Source: Flavobacterium sp. (GTDB lineage: Bacteria > Bacteroidota > Bacteroidia > Flavobacteriales > Flavobacteriaceae). Taken from it: a stretch of 64,000 nucleotides of DNA. Made by a program: the position numbers and the translations under genes. Below the pieces are notes generated by a model. That model did not search any database and was not told the origin of the DNA. It was given only the letters and a program-made list of their open reading frames with translations. The first letter of the stretch is position 1, and the number at the start of each line of letters is the position of its first letter. Positions 7,545 to 15,355 of this stretch are shown here, one piece after another. The stretch covers positions 124,001-188,000 of the forward strand of contig NZ_JAIXTJ010000050.1 of the NCBI RefSeq assembly GCF_027483985.1, in the 5' to 3' direction.

Positions 7545-9125
7545 ATGAGAAAAGCGTTCCTAATAATAAGCATCACCATTCTTTCCTTAACTGGAATTCT
7601 AATTTATATCAATTGGAAATTCAGTTTTCTGTTATTGATATTTTTACCCTTGATTTTAATGGGATTTTATGATATGTTTCAATCCAAAAAAACCATTCGT
7701 AGAAATTTTCCTTTACTTGGTAGAATGCGTTATTTGCTTGAAAGTCTCGGCCCAGGTGTGCGCCAATATTTCATTGAAACCGATTTAGACGGAAAACCCT
7801 TCAACCGTTTGCAAAGAAGTATTGTCTACCAACGAAGCAAAAAAGAATCAGATTCTATGCCTTTTGGAACACAATTAGATGTTTACGAAGACGGTTACGA
7901 ATGGATTAATCATAGTATTCGTGCCATTCCTTTTTCTAAAGTAAATGAAAATCCTAAAGTTCATATTGGTTCGTCTCAATGTACAAAACCTTATGATGCA
8001 AGTATGTTTAATATTAGTGCGATGAGTTTTGGTTCGTTAAGTAAAAATGCCGTTTTAGCACTGAACAATGGAGCAAAACAAGGCGGATTTTATCATAATA
8101 CTGGCGAAGGCGGACTTTCTCCTTATCATCTTCAAGGTGGTGATGTCGTTTGGAATATCGGTACAGGTTATTTCAGTTGCCGCACCGATGAAGGAAAATT
8201 CAATTACGACGAATATGAAAAAAGAGCCACTTTAGACAATGTCAAAATGATTGAAATTAAGTTTTCGCAAGGAGCAAAACCTGGTCACGGTGGCATTTTA
8301 CCTAAAGAAAAAGTTACCGATGAAATTGCAGCCATTCGTTTGGTTTCAAAAGGAAAAGATATATTGTCACCACCAACGCACTCTGCTTTTTCAACACCTT
8401 TAGAATTAATGGATTTTGTAAAATTATTACGAAAAGGTTCGGAAGGAAAACCAATCGGAATCAAAATTTGCATCGGAAATAAATCGGAGTTTTTATCGAT
8501 TTGCAAAGCAATGGTCGAAACCAAAACTTATTTAGATTTCATCACTGTCGATGGTGGCGAAGGTGGAACTGGTGCAGCACCACAAGAATATTCCGATCAC
8601 GTTGGAATGCCTTTGCGTGACGCAATTGCTTTTGTTTACGATTCATTAAACGGTTTCGGAATCAAAGATCAAATTAAAATTATTGCTTCTGGAAAAGTCA
8701 TTACAGGATTTGATATTGTACGCACACTTTCATTAGGTGCCGATTTATGTAACTCAGCTCGCGGAATGATGTTTGCTTTGGGTTGCATTCAAGCGCTCGA
8801 ATGTCACAACAACACTTGTCCTACTGGAGTTGCGACGCAAAATCCCGATTTAATGAAAGGATTAGTTCCTGAAGAAAAAAGCGTTCGTGTAGCACGTTTC
8901 CAACACGAAACCGTAAAATCTGCAATGGATTTAATGGCATCTGCAGGATTATCGCATCCTGATGAAGTAACTCGTGACGTAATCACAACAAGAATCGACC
9001 GTAACAAAGTAGAAACCTTTGCCGAAATATTTCCCGAATTAGAAACCGGTTGTTTGTTATTTGAAAGTACAGTTCCGAAAGAATTTTTGTATTTTTGGAG
9101 AAAAGCAAGTAGTGAGCAATTTTAA
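7545..9125 (+). CDS. FMN-binding glutamate synthase-like protein, membrane-anchored, 526 aa
   Basis: Contains the FMN-binding central (GltB-type) domain of glutamate synthase without the N-terminal glutamine amidotransferase domain. The start has two adjacent hydrophobic segments (about residues 5-45), so the protein is probably held at the inner membrane. The barrel carries AMSFGSLSKNAVLALNNG near 160, the glycine-rich TVDGGEGGTGAAP near 340, and the iron-sulfur motif ALECHNNTCPTGVATQ near 418. Stand-alone homologues are widespread and their reaction is mostly unassigned. Its place between the aryl-CoA ligase (37 bases away) and the thioesterase is unusual, since no glutamate synthase step is needed in a gentisate route. 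It may handle ammonia from an amino-aromatic or nitrile substrate, or act as an electron carrier; both are inference. Confidence 0.83.
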   Translation: MRKAFLIISITILSLTGILIYINWKFSFLLLIFLPLILMGFYDMFQSKKTIRRNFPLLGRMRYLLESLGPGVRQYFIETDLDGKPFNRLQRSIVYQRSKKESDSMPFGTQLDVYEDGYEWINHSIRAIPFSKVNENPKVHIGSSQCTKPYDASMFNISAMSFGSLSKNAVLALNNGAKQGGFYHNTGEGGLSPYHLQGGDVVWNIGTGYFSCRTDEGKFNYDEYEKRATLDNVKMIEIKFSQGAKPGHGGILPKEKVTDEIAAIRLVSKGKDILSPPTHSAFSTPLELMDFVKLLRKGSEGKPIGIKICIGNKSEFLSICKAMVETKTYLDFITVDGGEGGTGAAPQEYSDHVGMPLRDAIAFVYDSLNGFGIKDQIKIIASGKVITGFDIVRTLSLGADLCNSARGMMFALGCIQALECHNNTCPTGVATQNPDLMKGLVPEEKSVRVARFQHETVKSAMDLMASAGLSHPDEVTRDVITTRIDRNKVETFAEIFPELETGCLLFESTVPKEFLYFWRKASSEQF

Positions 9126-9170
9126 TTTGTTCAACAATCAAAAATCGTTAATCTTCAATTGTTAAGCAAT

Positions 9171-9596
9171 ATGAGCCAACCTTTCATAAAACAAGAAAAA
9201 ATCCGTTTCAAACACATTGACTACGCTGGAATAGTGTTCTATCCTCGTTTTCTTGAAATGCTTAATGATTTAGTAGAAGATTGGTTTGAAGAAGCCTTAG
9301 AACGACCTTTCTCCAAAATGCACGAAACTAACGGAATTCCAACAGTTGACTTGAAAGTACAATTCAAAAATGCTGCTCGAATTGGAGAAACTCTAACCAA
9401 AAAACTTTGGGTAAAGGAATTGAAAACGTCATCAATAATTTGCGGATTTCAATTTGGTAATCAAAACGAACAAACCGTTTTAGAAGGCGAAGTAACTTTG
9501 GTAAACGTAAAAATCCAAGAAGACAGACAAAGCATCAAAGCAGAACCTTTTAATGAGGAAATGAAAGAGAAAATAAAAAAATACGAACTTATATAA
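9171..9596 (+). CDS. 4-hydroxybenzoyl-CoA thioesterase family acyl-CoA thioesterase, 141 aa
   Basis: Single hot-dog-fold thioesterase. The family motif HIDYAGIVFYPRF near residues 15-27 contains the catalytic aspartate D17 in the D-x-x-G-x-V-F-Y pattern of the 4-hydroxybenzoyl-CoA thioesterase group. The ATG at 9171 was chosen over an upstream TTG because MSQPFIKQEKIRF gives the standard family N-terminus. In this operon its obvious job is to hydrolyse gentisyl-CoA made by the CoA-ester hydroxylase, releasing gentisate for the dioxygenase. That assignment rests on context. The following gap of 103 bases holds a repeat. Confidence 0.87.
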   Translation: MSQPFIKQEKIRFKHIDYAGIVFYPRFLEMLNDLVEDWFEEALERPFSKMHETNGIPTVDLKVQFKNAARIGETLTKKLWVKELKTSSIICGFQFGNQNEQTVLEGEVTLVNVKIQEDRQSIKAEPFNEEMKEKIKKYELI

Positions 9597-9599
9597 AGT

Positions 9600-9685
9600 A
9601 ACACAGATCGAAGAAATTTGAAAAATTTTCACAGATAAAAATTTTAATAATTTCTTTAATTTCTTTAATTTCTTTAATCTGTGTT
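9600..9685. repeat. intergenic inverted repeat AACACAGAT/ATCTGTGTT with internal TTTCTTTAA triplet
   Basis: Nine-base arms AACACAGAT (9600-9608) and ATCTGTGTT (9677-9685) enclose an AT-rich loop. Inside it, the unit TTTCTTTAA occurs three times in tandem (9651-9677) and a second CACAGAT lies near 9630. It fills the gap between the thioesterase and nitrilase genes. It has no T-tract, so it is not an obvious terminator, and it looks like a dispersed genome repeat. Confidence 0.65.
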
Positions 9686-9699
9686 CTAAAAAATTAAAT

Positions 9700-10680
9700 A
9701 TGGACTTTATAAAATTCAAAGCTGCCGCAGTTCAAACATCACCAGTTTTTTTAAACGTAGAAAAAACAATTGATAAAGCTATATCTTTTATCAAAGAAGC
9801 CAGTCAAAACGGAGTACAATTAATTGCATTTCCAGAGGTTTTCATCGCTGGTTATCCTTATTGGAATTGGATTATGACACCAGTTCAAGGAAGCAAATGG
9901 TATGAAAAACTATACAAATGTTCTGTAAAAACAGATGATGAAACTATGCAACCGTTGTTTCAAGCTGCAAAAGACAACAATATACACATCGTAATAGGAA
10001 TCAACGAACGTGGTGATAGTTATGGTGAAATTTATAACACCAACTTAATCATAGACAACAACGGAACATTAATTGGAAAACACCGAAAGTTAGTTCCAAC
10101 TTGGGCAGAAAAATTAACTTGGACAAGCGGTGATGGTTCTTCTTTAAAAGTTTATAATACAGAAATTGGTCCTATTGGAACTTTAGCTTGTGGAGAAAAC
10201 ACAAATACTTTAGCACGTTTTACACTACTTTCACAAGGCGAACTAATTCACATTGCTAATTATATTTCACTTCCAGTTGCACCACCAGATTATGATATGG
10301 CAGAGGCAATTAAAATTCGTGCAGCAGCTCATTCATTTGAAGGAAAATTATTTACAATTGTCTCGTGTTCTACAATTTCACAAGAAATTAAAGACGCTTT
10401 GCGAGAAGACGTCCCCAATGTTGATGAACTTTTAACTAGAAAAAACTCTGCATTTTCCGGATTTATTGGTCCAAATGGTGCTGTAATTGGTGAACCTTTG
10501 ATTGACGATGAAGGAATGGTTTACGCTGATATTGATCTTGAAAAATGCATTCAACCTAAACAAATGCACGACATTCTCGGACATTACAATAGATTTGATA
10601 TTTTTGATTTAAGAGTAAATATTGCTCCAACTCGAAAAATTACGTTTATTAATAATCACGAGGAGTTTAATAAAAGATAG
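9700..10680 (+). CDS. nitrilase (carbon-nitrogen hydrolase superfamily), 326 aa
   Basis: True nitrilase branch of the superfamily, hydrolysing a nitrile to a carboxylic acid and ammonia. The catalytic triad is visible: E46 in AFPEVFIAGYPYWNW, K130 in HRKLVPTWAEKLTW, and C164 in ACGENTNTLARF. The GYPYWNW and CGENTN stretches are characteristic of nitrilases rather than amidases or cyanide dihydratases. The length of 326 is normal. It lies inside the aromatic operon, four bases before the next gene, which suggests that an aromatic nitrile can feed the pathway or that a pathway intermediate carries a nitrile. The substrate cannot be read from the sequence. A cyanide dihydratase activity is less likely but not excluded. 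Confidence 0.88.
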   Translation: MDFIKFKAAAVQTSPVFLNVEKTIDKAISFIKEASQNGVQLIAFPEVFIAGYPYWNWIMTPVQGSKWYEKLYKCSVKTDDETMQPLFQAAKDNNIHIVIGINERGDSYGEIYNTNLIIDNNGTLIGKHRKLVPTWAEKLTWTSGDGSSLKVYNTEIGPIGTLACGENTNTLARFTLLSQGELIHIANYISLPVAPPDYDMAEAIKIRAAAHSFEGKLFTIVSCSTISQEIKDALREDVPNVDELLTRKNSAFSGFIGPNGAVIGEPLIDDEGMVYADIDLEKCIQPKQMHDILGHYNRFDIFDLRVNIAPTRKITFINNHEEFNKR

Positions 10681-10684
10681 TATA

Positions 10685-11254
10685 ATGAGTTTTTTCAAAA
10701 ATATTTTTAGAAGTAATTCTAATGAAAAATTGAGAAATATAACTTCAAATCAAATTGAAGAAGATAGTTGGAAAGATTTGGTTTTTGATATTGTTGAAAG
10801 CAGCAAAATAGAAAATAATATTTGGACATTTGTTTGCAAAGCAAAGTATGAAAATTTGGTTGTTGGCTTTAGATTATTTATTATTGACAATATTGAACCT
10901 GGAATAAATAATGATAAAATTGATGAAACAAGGTTTGTTCAAGAAGGATTAGCAATTGTTGGAATTGGAGAAGAAAGTGATAATTTTATATATGCAATTT
11001 CTTCATTATATGGCATCCAAAGTATTCAAAAATTTACTAATCAAAAATTATTATACACAGTTTTTCCTTTAAATAATTATGTTGCGAAATTAGAAAAAGG
11101 TAAATTTAAATTTAAAGTTTTCTATGATGATTCAGATGAAATAAAATTATATTCTGAATTTTATATCAATATAGATTTAACTAATAAAATTCTTGAGTTA
11201 AATGAAAAAGATGAAGACTATCGAGAAAATATTTTAAAAGCATTTATGCAATAA
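10685..11254 (+). CDS. hypothetical protein within the aromatic operon, 189 aa
   Basis: I do not recognise this protein. The ATG at 10685 (MSFFKNIFRSNSNEK) is preferred to a TTG at 10622 that would overlap the nitrilase gene. It is rich in I, N, E, K and F, lacks a signal peptide or membrane segment, and appears to be a mixed alpha/beta soluble cytoplasmic protein. The codon composition is more AT-rich than its catabolic neighbours, suggesting a later insertion. It starts 4 bases after the nitrilase stop and ends 12 bases before gentisate dioxygenase, so it is almost certainly co-transcribed with them. No cysteine or histidine cluster suggests an enzyme active site. Confidence 0.7.
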   Translation: MSFFKNIFRSNSNEKLRNITSNQIEEDSWKDLVFDIVESSKIENNIWTFVCKAKYENLVVGFRLFIIDNIEPGINNDKIDETRFVQEGLAIVGIGEESDNFIYAISSLYGIQSIQKFTNQKLLYTVFPLNNYVAKLEKGKFKFKVFYDDSDEIKLYSEFYINIDLTNKILELNEKDEDYRENILKAFMQ

Positions 11255-11266
11255 AAAATTTATAAA

Positions 11267-12373
11267 ATGGAAGATAAATTTTCAGACGATCAAATAGGTA
11301 GAGCAAGAGTTCAAGATACACCTGAATTAGAAGCTTATTACAAAGAATTAGAAACGCTTGGCGCAGGTGCTTTATGGACTGTTGCCAATGATATTGAACC
11401 TTGGGAACCAAGAAGTTCATCGGTTCCAATGCTTTGGAAATATGATGATTTACGCGAATTAGTTTTAAAATCATCTGAATTAGTTACACCAGAACAAGCA
11501 GGAAGACCCGTAGTTTATTTAGTTAATGATAAACGAAAAGACGTTTCCGCTGCTGTTGGTTGGTTGTACACAGGAATTCAAGTTACACGTCCGGGTGAAA
11601 GCACATCGGCTCATCGTCATCGTGCTTCTGCCCTACGCTTTATTATGGAAGGTGAAAAAGGATATACTGTTGTGGATGGCAATAAAATTATGCTCGAAGT
11701 CAATGATTTTGTGATTACTCCAAATTCAACTTGGCACGAACACGGCGTTGAAGAAGGCGGAAAAACGTGCATTTGGCAAGATGGTTTGGATATTCCACTA
11801 GTTAATGCATTAGAAGCTAACGATTATGCGGTTTACGATGGCAAACAAGAATTAATAAAACCATTAAATTATTCGCCAATAACTTACGGTTGTGCAGGAT
11901 TGATTCCGGCTGATAAAACTTGGGATAAACCTTATTCTCCTTTATTCAAATATTCTTGGATAAATGTTTATCCAGCTTTATTAGAAGCTCAAAAAGTAAA
12001 TGAAGTCAATGCGTTTGATGGAATTTTTATGCAATATTCCAATCCGTTAACTGGCGGACACGTGATGCAAACTATGGGTGCGGCGATGCAATTATTACCA
12101 GCAGGTTTCAAAGGAAAAGCACACAAACATACGGGTTCATTTGTATATCAATGTGCTAAAGGAAAAGGATTTTCCATAATCAACGGCAAAAGATTTGATT
12201 GGAAAGAACGAGATATTTTTTGTGTTCCAAGTTGGGCTTGGCATGAACACCACAATTTATCAAACACTGAAGAGGCTTGTTTGTTTAATTTCAATGATTT
12301 ACCAGTAATTGAAAGTTTGGGATTATATCAATCAAGAGATTTGGAAGAAAATGATGGACATCAAGCAATTTAA
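11267..12373 (+). CDS. gentisate 1,2-dioxygenase, 368 aa
   Basis: Bicupin Fe(II) ring-cleavage dioxygenase that opens gentisate (2,5-dihydroxybenzoate) to maleylpyruvate. The first cupin shows the metal ligands H116 and H118 (SAHRHRASALRF) and H157/H159 (STWHEHG). A second cupin half follows around residues 260-345 (LPAGFKGKAHKHTGSF, then WAWHEHHNL). The length and the N-terminal segment ALWTVANDIEPWEP match the bacterial gentisate dioxygenase family. 1-Hydroxy-2-naphthoate dioxygenase is the closest alternative. It fixes the identity of the whole operon, because upstream genes can make gentisate and downstream genes can break down its ring-cleavage product. A gap of 62 bases follows. Confidence 0.92.
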   Translation: MEDKFSDDQIGRARVQDTPELEAYYKELETLGAGALWTVANDIEPWEPRSSSVPMLWKYDDLRELVLKSSELVTPEQAGRPVVYLVNDKRKDVSAAVGWLYTGIQVTRPGESTSAHRHRASALRFIMEGEKGYTVVDGNKIMLEVNDFVITPNSTWHEHGVEEGGKTCIWQDGLDIPLVNALEANDYAVYDGKQELIKPLNYSPITYGCAGLIPADKTWDKPYSPLFKYSWINVYPALLEAQKVNEVNAFDGIFMQYSNPLTGGHVMQTMGAAMQLLPAGFKGKAHKHTGSFVYQCAKGKGFSIINGKRFDWKERDIFCVPSWAWHEHHNLSNTEEACLFNFNDLPVIESLGLYQSRDLEENDGHQAI

Positions 12374-12435
12374 TAATTTGTCAATAATAAGTAATAATTT
12401 ATCAAATAATATTTTTGAAAATTAAATAGGCAATA

Positions 12436-13620
12436 ATGATTAAAACACTCAATTATATAATCTTAGTTTTTTTTATAGCAAATTCAGTAGCTTCACAAAA
12501 GATTAATCTTTCTCAAGGGAAAATAAATCAAAAAAGCTATTACGAAGAAGTAAATTTTGAACTTGTAATGCAAAAAATCATTATTCCTGTTACCATAAAT
12601 AACAATGAATATAAGTTTTTATTAGACACTGGCGCACCAAATTTAATTTCAAATACAGTATATGAAGCTCTGAAAACTAGCGACAAACAAAATATTTTAA
12701 TTCTAGATGCCAACAATAAATCGCAAGAAATGAGTTTGGTTGCTGTAAATTCTATAAAAATTAATGGTTTAAATTTTGAAAACACAGTTGCAGTTCTTTC
12801 TGATTTAAATAATCATCCTCTACTTAAATGTTTTAAAATCGATGGTTTTATCGGAAGTAACTTATTACAAAATTCAATTGTAAAAATTAGTTTAAAAAAT
12901 AAAAAGATAATTCTAACCGACGACATTCGAAAATTAAAAACTAAAGCAAAACCAACTAAATTAAAATTGGTTCAAGAACAAAAATCTCCCTTTATTGAGC
13001 TAGAATTAGCGGGAAAGAATAATGTTATAGCAACTGAGTATGCCTTATTAGATACTGGAATGGATGGATTTTATGATATTTCAAATAGAGCCAATGCAGT
13101 TTTTCAAAAAGAAGAAATTTTAACGCAAATAGCTCAAAGCAGTGGTGTTTCAGGTATAGGTCTTTTTGGAGTTAATGACGAAAAGGAGCAACAACTTATG
13201 CAAGTTAATAAGATGAAAATTAATTCAACTTCTTTTGAAAATATTATTACAGAAACTACTGATGATGACAATTCCAGAATAGGATTAGACTTGTTGAAAT
13301 ACGGCGATATAATAATTGATTTTAAAAATAAAAAGTTCTATTTCGAGGCAGAAAATGATATTACTTTAAATGAAAAACCACCGGTAATAAGTACTTCATT
13401 TAAAGATAATAAAATTATTGTCGGTCATGTTTGGAATAAAGAATACCAAAAAGAAATTAATTTTGGAGACGAGATTATTCGGTTGAATAACTATAATTTT
13501 AAAGAAATGAATATTTGTGATATTATGTCAGCTAGACAAATTATAAAGTCAAATCCTTCATACGAAATGGAAATTTTAAGAAAAGACAACACTACCTTTA
13601 TATTAAAAATCGAAAACTAA
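12436..13620 (+). CDS. retropepsin-like aspartyl protease family protein with PDZ-like C-terminus, 394 aa
   Basis: Secreted or periplasmic protein with a signal peptide (MIKTLNYIILVFFIANSVAS). Two aspartyl-protease-type motifs are visible, LLDTGAPNLIS near residue 64 and LLDTGMDGFYD near 205, each in a retropepsin-like half. The C-terminal 80 residues (EINFGDEIIRLNNYNFKEM) resemble a PDZ domain. Such proteins are common in Bacteroidota, and their substrates are mostly unknown. Its stop overlaps the start of the FAH-family hydrolase by one base (TAATG), so translation is probably coupled. A secreted protease-like protein is unexpected in a catabolic operon. Confidence 0.82.
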   Translation: MIKTLNYIILVFFIANSVASQKINLSQGKINQKSYYEEVNFELVMQKIIIPVTINNNEYKFLLDTGAPNLISNTVYEALKTSDKQNILILDANNKSQEMSLVAVNSIKINGLNFENTVAVLSDLNNHPLLKCFKIDGFIGSNLLQNSIVKISLKNKKIILTDDIRKLKTKAKPTKLKLVQEQKSPFIELELAGKNNVIATEYALLDTGMDGFYDISNRANAVFQKEEILTQIAQSSGVSGIGLFGVNDEKEQQLMQVNKMKINSTSFENIITETTDDDNSRIGLDLLKYGDIIIDFKNKKFYFEAENDITLNEKPPVISTSFKDNKIIVGHVWNKEYQKEINFGDEIIRLNNYNFKEMNICDIMSARQIIKSNPSYEMEILRKDNTTFILKIEN

Positions 13621-14528
13621 TGAAACTACTTACCTACAAAACACAAGATACAGAACCAAGATTAGGCTTCTTACACAACAATCAAGTAATTGATATGGAA
13701 GATTTTGGAGAAATATCTAATTTTCCTTTGCCCGACAATATGTTGGATTTAATTGATATGGGATTTGAATTGGTCGAAGAACTTAACGATATGATTGCAG
13801 AAACAGAGCAATCGTTTTTCGATGAAATCTCTTATGAAATTGACGAAGTAACCTTCCTTGCTCCTATTGAAAAACCACGAAAGAACATTATCGGTATTGG
13901 TTTAAATTATACTGAACACGTTGCCGAAAGCGCAAGAACGTTAGATACTACCGGAAAACTACCTCAAAAACCGATTATATTTTCAAAACCTCCAACAACA
14001 GTAACGGCTACCAATACAGAAATCATAAAAAACACCAAACTAACCGAACAACTAGATTGGGAAGTTGAATTGGCAGTGGTTATTGGTAAAAAAGGAAAAT
14101 ACGTTCCAAAAGCTGAGGCAATGGATTATGTTTTTGGTTACACAGTAATCAATGATATTTCCGCTCGTGATTGCCGTCGTGAAGGACAATGGATTGTTTC
14201 AAAAGGACAAGACACTTTCGCACCAATGGGACCGATTTTGGTAACTAAAGATGAAATCGAAAATCCGCATAATTTAAATTTATCTTTAAAAGTAAATGGT
14301 GTTGAAAAGCAAAATTCAAATACAAAATTCTTGTTGTTTAATATTAATGATTTAATTGAAGATTTGAGTACCGTTTTCACTTTAGAACCAGGTGATATAA
14401 TTGCAACAGGAACTCCAGCAGGTGTTGGCGCAGGAAGAAATCCTCAAGAATGGTTATATGATGGCGATGTTGTAGAAGCAACTGTTGAAGGAATTGGAAC
14501 GATTGTGAATACAGTCAAAGAGATTTAA
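13620..14528 (+). CDS. fumarylacetoacetate hydrolase family protein, probable maleylpyruvate hydrolase, 302 aa
   Basis: FAH-superfamily C-C bond hydrolase. Family signatures are IGIGLNYTEHVAES near residue 95, the metal-binding acidic region DWEVELAVVIG near 145, VINDISARD near 178, and the C-terminal PGDIIATGTPAGVGAGR near 258. In gentisate pathways this family cleaves maleylpyruvate or fumarylpyruvate. Because the operon encodes a maleate isomerase and I see no maleylpyruvate isomerase, direct cleavage of maleylpyruvate to maleate plus pyruvate is the better fit. The gene overlaps the preceding one by one base. An 80-base gap with a GCG-rich repeat follows. Confidence 0.87.
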   Translation: MKLLTYKTQDTEPRLGFLHNNQVIDMEDFGEISNFPLPDNMLDLIDMGFELVEELNDMIAETEQSFFDEISYEIDEVTFLAPIEKPRKNIIGIGLNYTEHVAESARTLDTTGKLPQKPIIFSKPPTTVTATNTEIIKNTKLTEQLDWEVELAVVIGKKGKYVPKAEAMDYVFGYTVINDISARDCRREGQWIVSKGQDTFAPMGPILVTKDEIENPHNLNLSLKVNGVEKQNSNTKFLLFNINDLIEDLSTVFTLEPGDIIATGTPAGVGAGRNPQEWLYDGDVVEATVEGIGTIVNTVKEI

Positions 14529-14558
14529 ATTTAAGAATAAAGAGAAAAGAAAATAGAC

Positions 14559-14600
14559 ATTGCGAACTTTGCGAAAACCTTCGTGTCTTTGCGGTTAAAT
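14559..14600. repeat. GCGAACTTTGCG-type intergenic repeat
   Basis: The gap before the maleate isomerase gene contains iterated TTGCG/CTTTGCG motifs (TTGCGAACTTTGCGAAAACC, then CGTGTCTTTGCGG). It is clearly more GC-rich than its surroundings. I recognise this style of element as common between genes in Flavobacterium genomes; its function is unknown to me. It is the third repeat type in this one operon. Confidence 0.55.
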
Positions 14601-14608
14601 AAACATAA

Positions 14609-15355
14609 ATGAAATACAGAATAGGACAAATAGTTCCATCATCAAACGTAACGATGGAAACCGAAATACCAGCAATCTTCCGTTCACGCGAAACTATTTT
14701 GCCTGAACGCTTTACATTTCATAGCAGTAGAATGCGAATGAAAAAAGTAACCAAAGAAGAATTGGAAGCTATGGATGCTATGAGTTTGAAATGCGCCCAA
14801 GAACTTTCAGACGCTCATGTTGATGTTATGGGTTATGCTTGTTTGGTAGCAATTATGAGTATGGGACGAGGTTATCATTGTGTTTCAGAAGTTAATTTGC
14901 ATCAGGAAACTGTTGCTAACGACTTTCCTACTCCAATTATAACATCAGCTGGAGCTTTGATTAATGGTTTGAAAGTTTTAGGTGCTAAACAAATTTCAAT
15001 CATAACACCTTACATGCGTCCATTAACGGATATGGTTGTTGATTACATTGAACATCAAGGAATAAAAGTTAAAGAAAGTATAGCTTTAGAAATTCCCGAT
15101 AATTTGGAAGTTGCAGCTCAAAATCCGATGAACTTGCTAAAAATTTATAAACAATTGGATTTAACTGATGTTGATGTTTTAGTGGTTTCGGCTTGTGTGC
15201 AAATGCCATCACTCGAAGCTATTGATTTAATTCAAGCAGAATGTGGTATTCCTGTAACATCAGCTGCCGTTTGCACAACATATGAAATGATGAAAAAATT
15301 AGGAATCGAAGCTAAATCTGCCATTGGTGGCGCACTATTAAATGGAACATATTAA
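14609..15355 (+). CDS. maleate cis-trans isomerase, 248 aa
   Basis: Member of the Asp/Glu racemase-like maleate isomerase family, converting maleate to fumarate for the TCA cycle. The two catalytic cysteines are visible as C78 in GYACLVAIMS and C196 in SACVQMPS, matching the paired-cysteine arrangement of NicE-type maleate isomerases. The N-terminus GQIVPSSNVTMETE is a strong family hallmark, and the length is normal. It closes the pathway: ring cleavage by gentisate dioxygenase, hydrolysis by the FAH-family enzyme, then this step. Arylmalonate decarboxylase-like activity is an unlikely alternative. Its last 14 bases overlap the pterin dehydratase gene. Confidence 0.92.
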   Translation: MKYRIGQIVPSSNVTMETEIPAIFRSRETILPERFTFHSSRMRMKKVTKEELEAMDAMSLKCAQELSDAHVDVMGYACLVAIMSMGRGYHCVSEVNLHQETVANDFPTPIITSAGALINGLKVLGAKQISIITPYMRPLTDMVVDYIEHQGIKVKESIALEIPDNLEVAAQNPMNLLKIYKQLDLTDVDVLVVSACVQMPSLEAIDLIQAECGIPVTSAAVCTTYEMMKKLGIEAKSAIGGALLNGTY

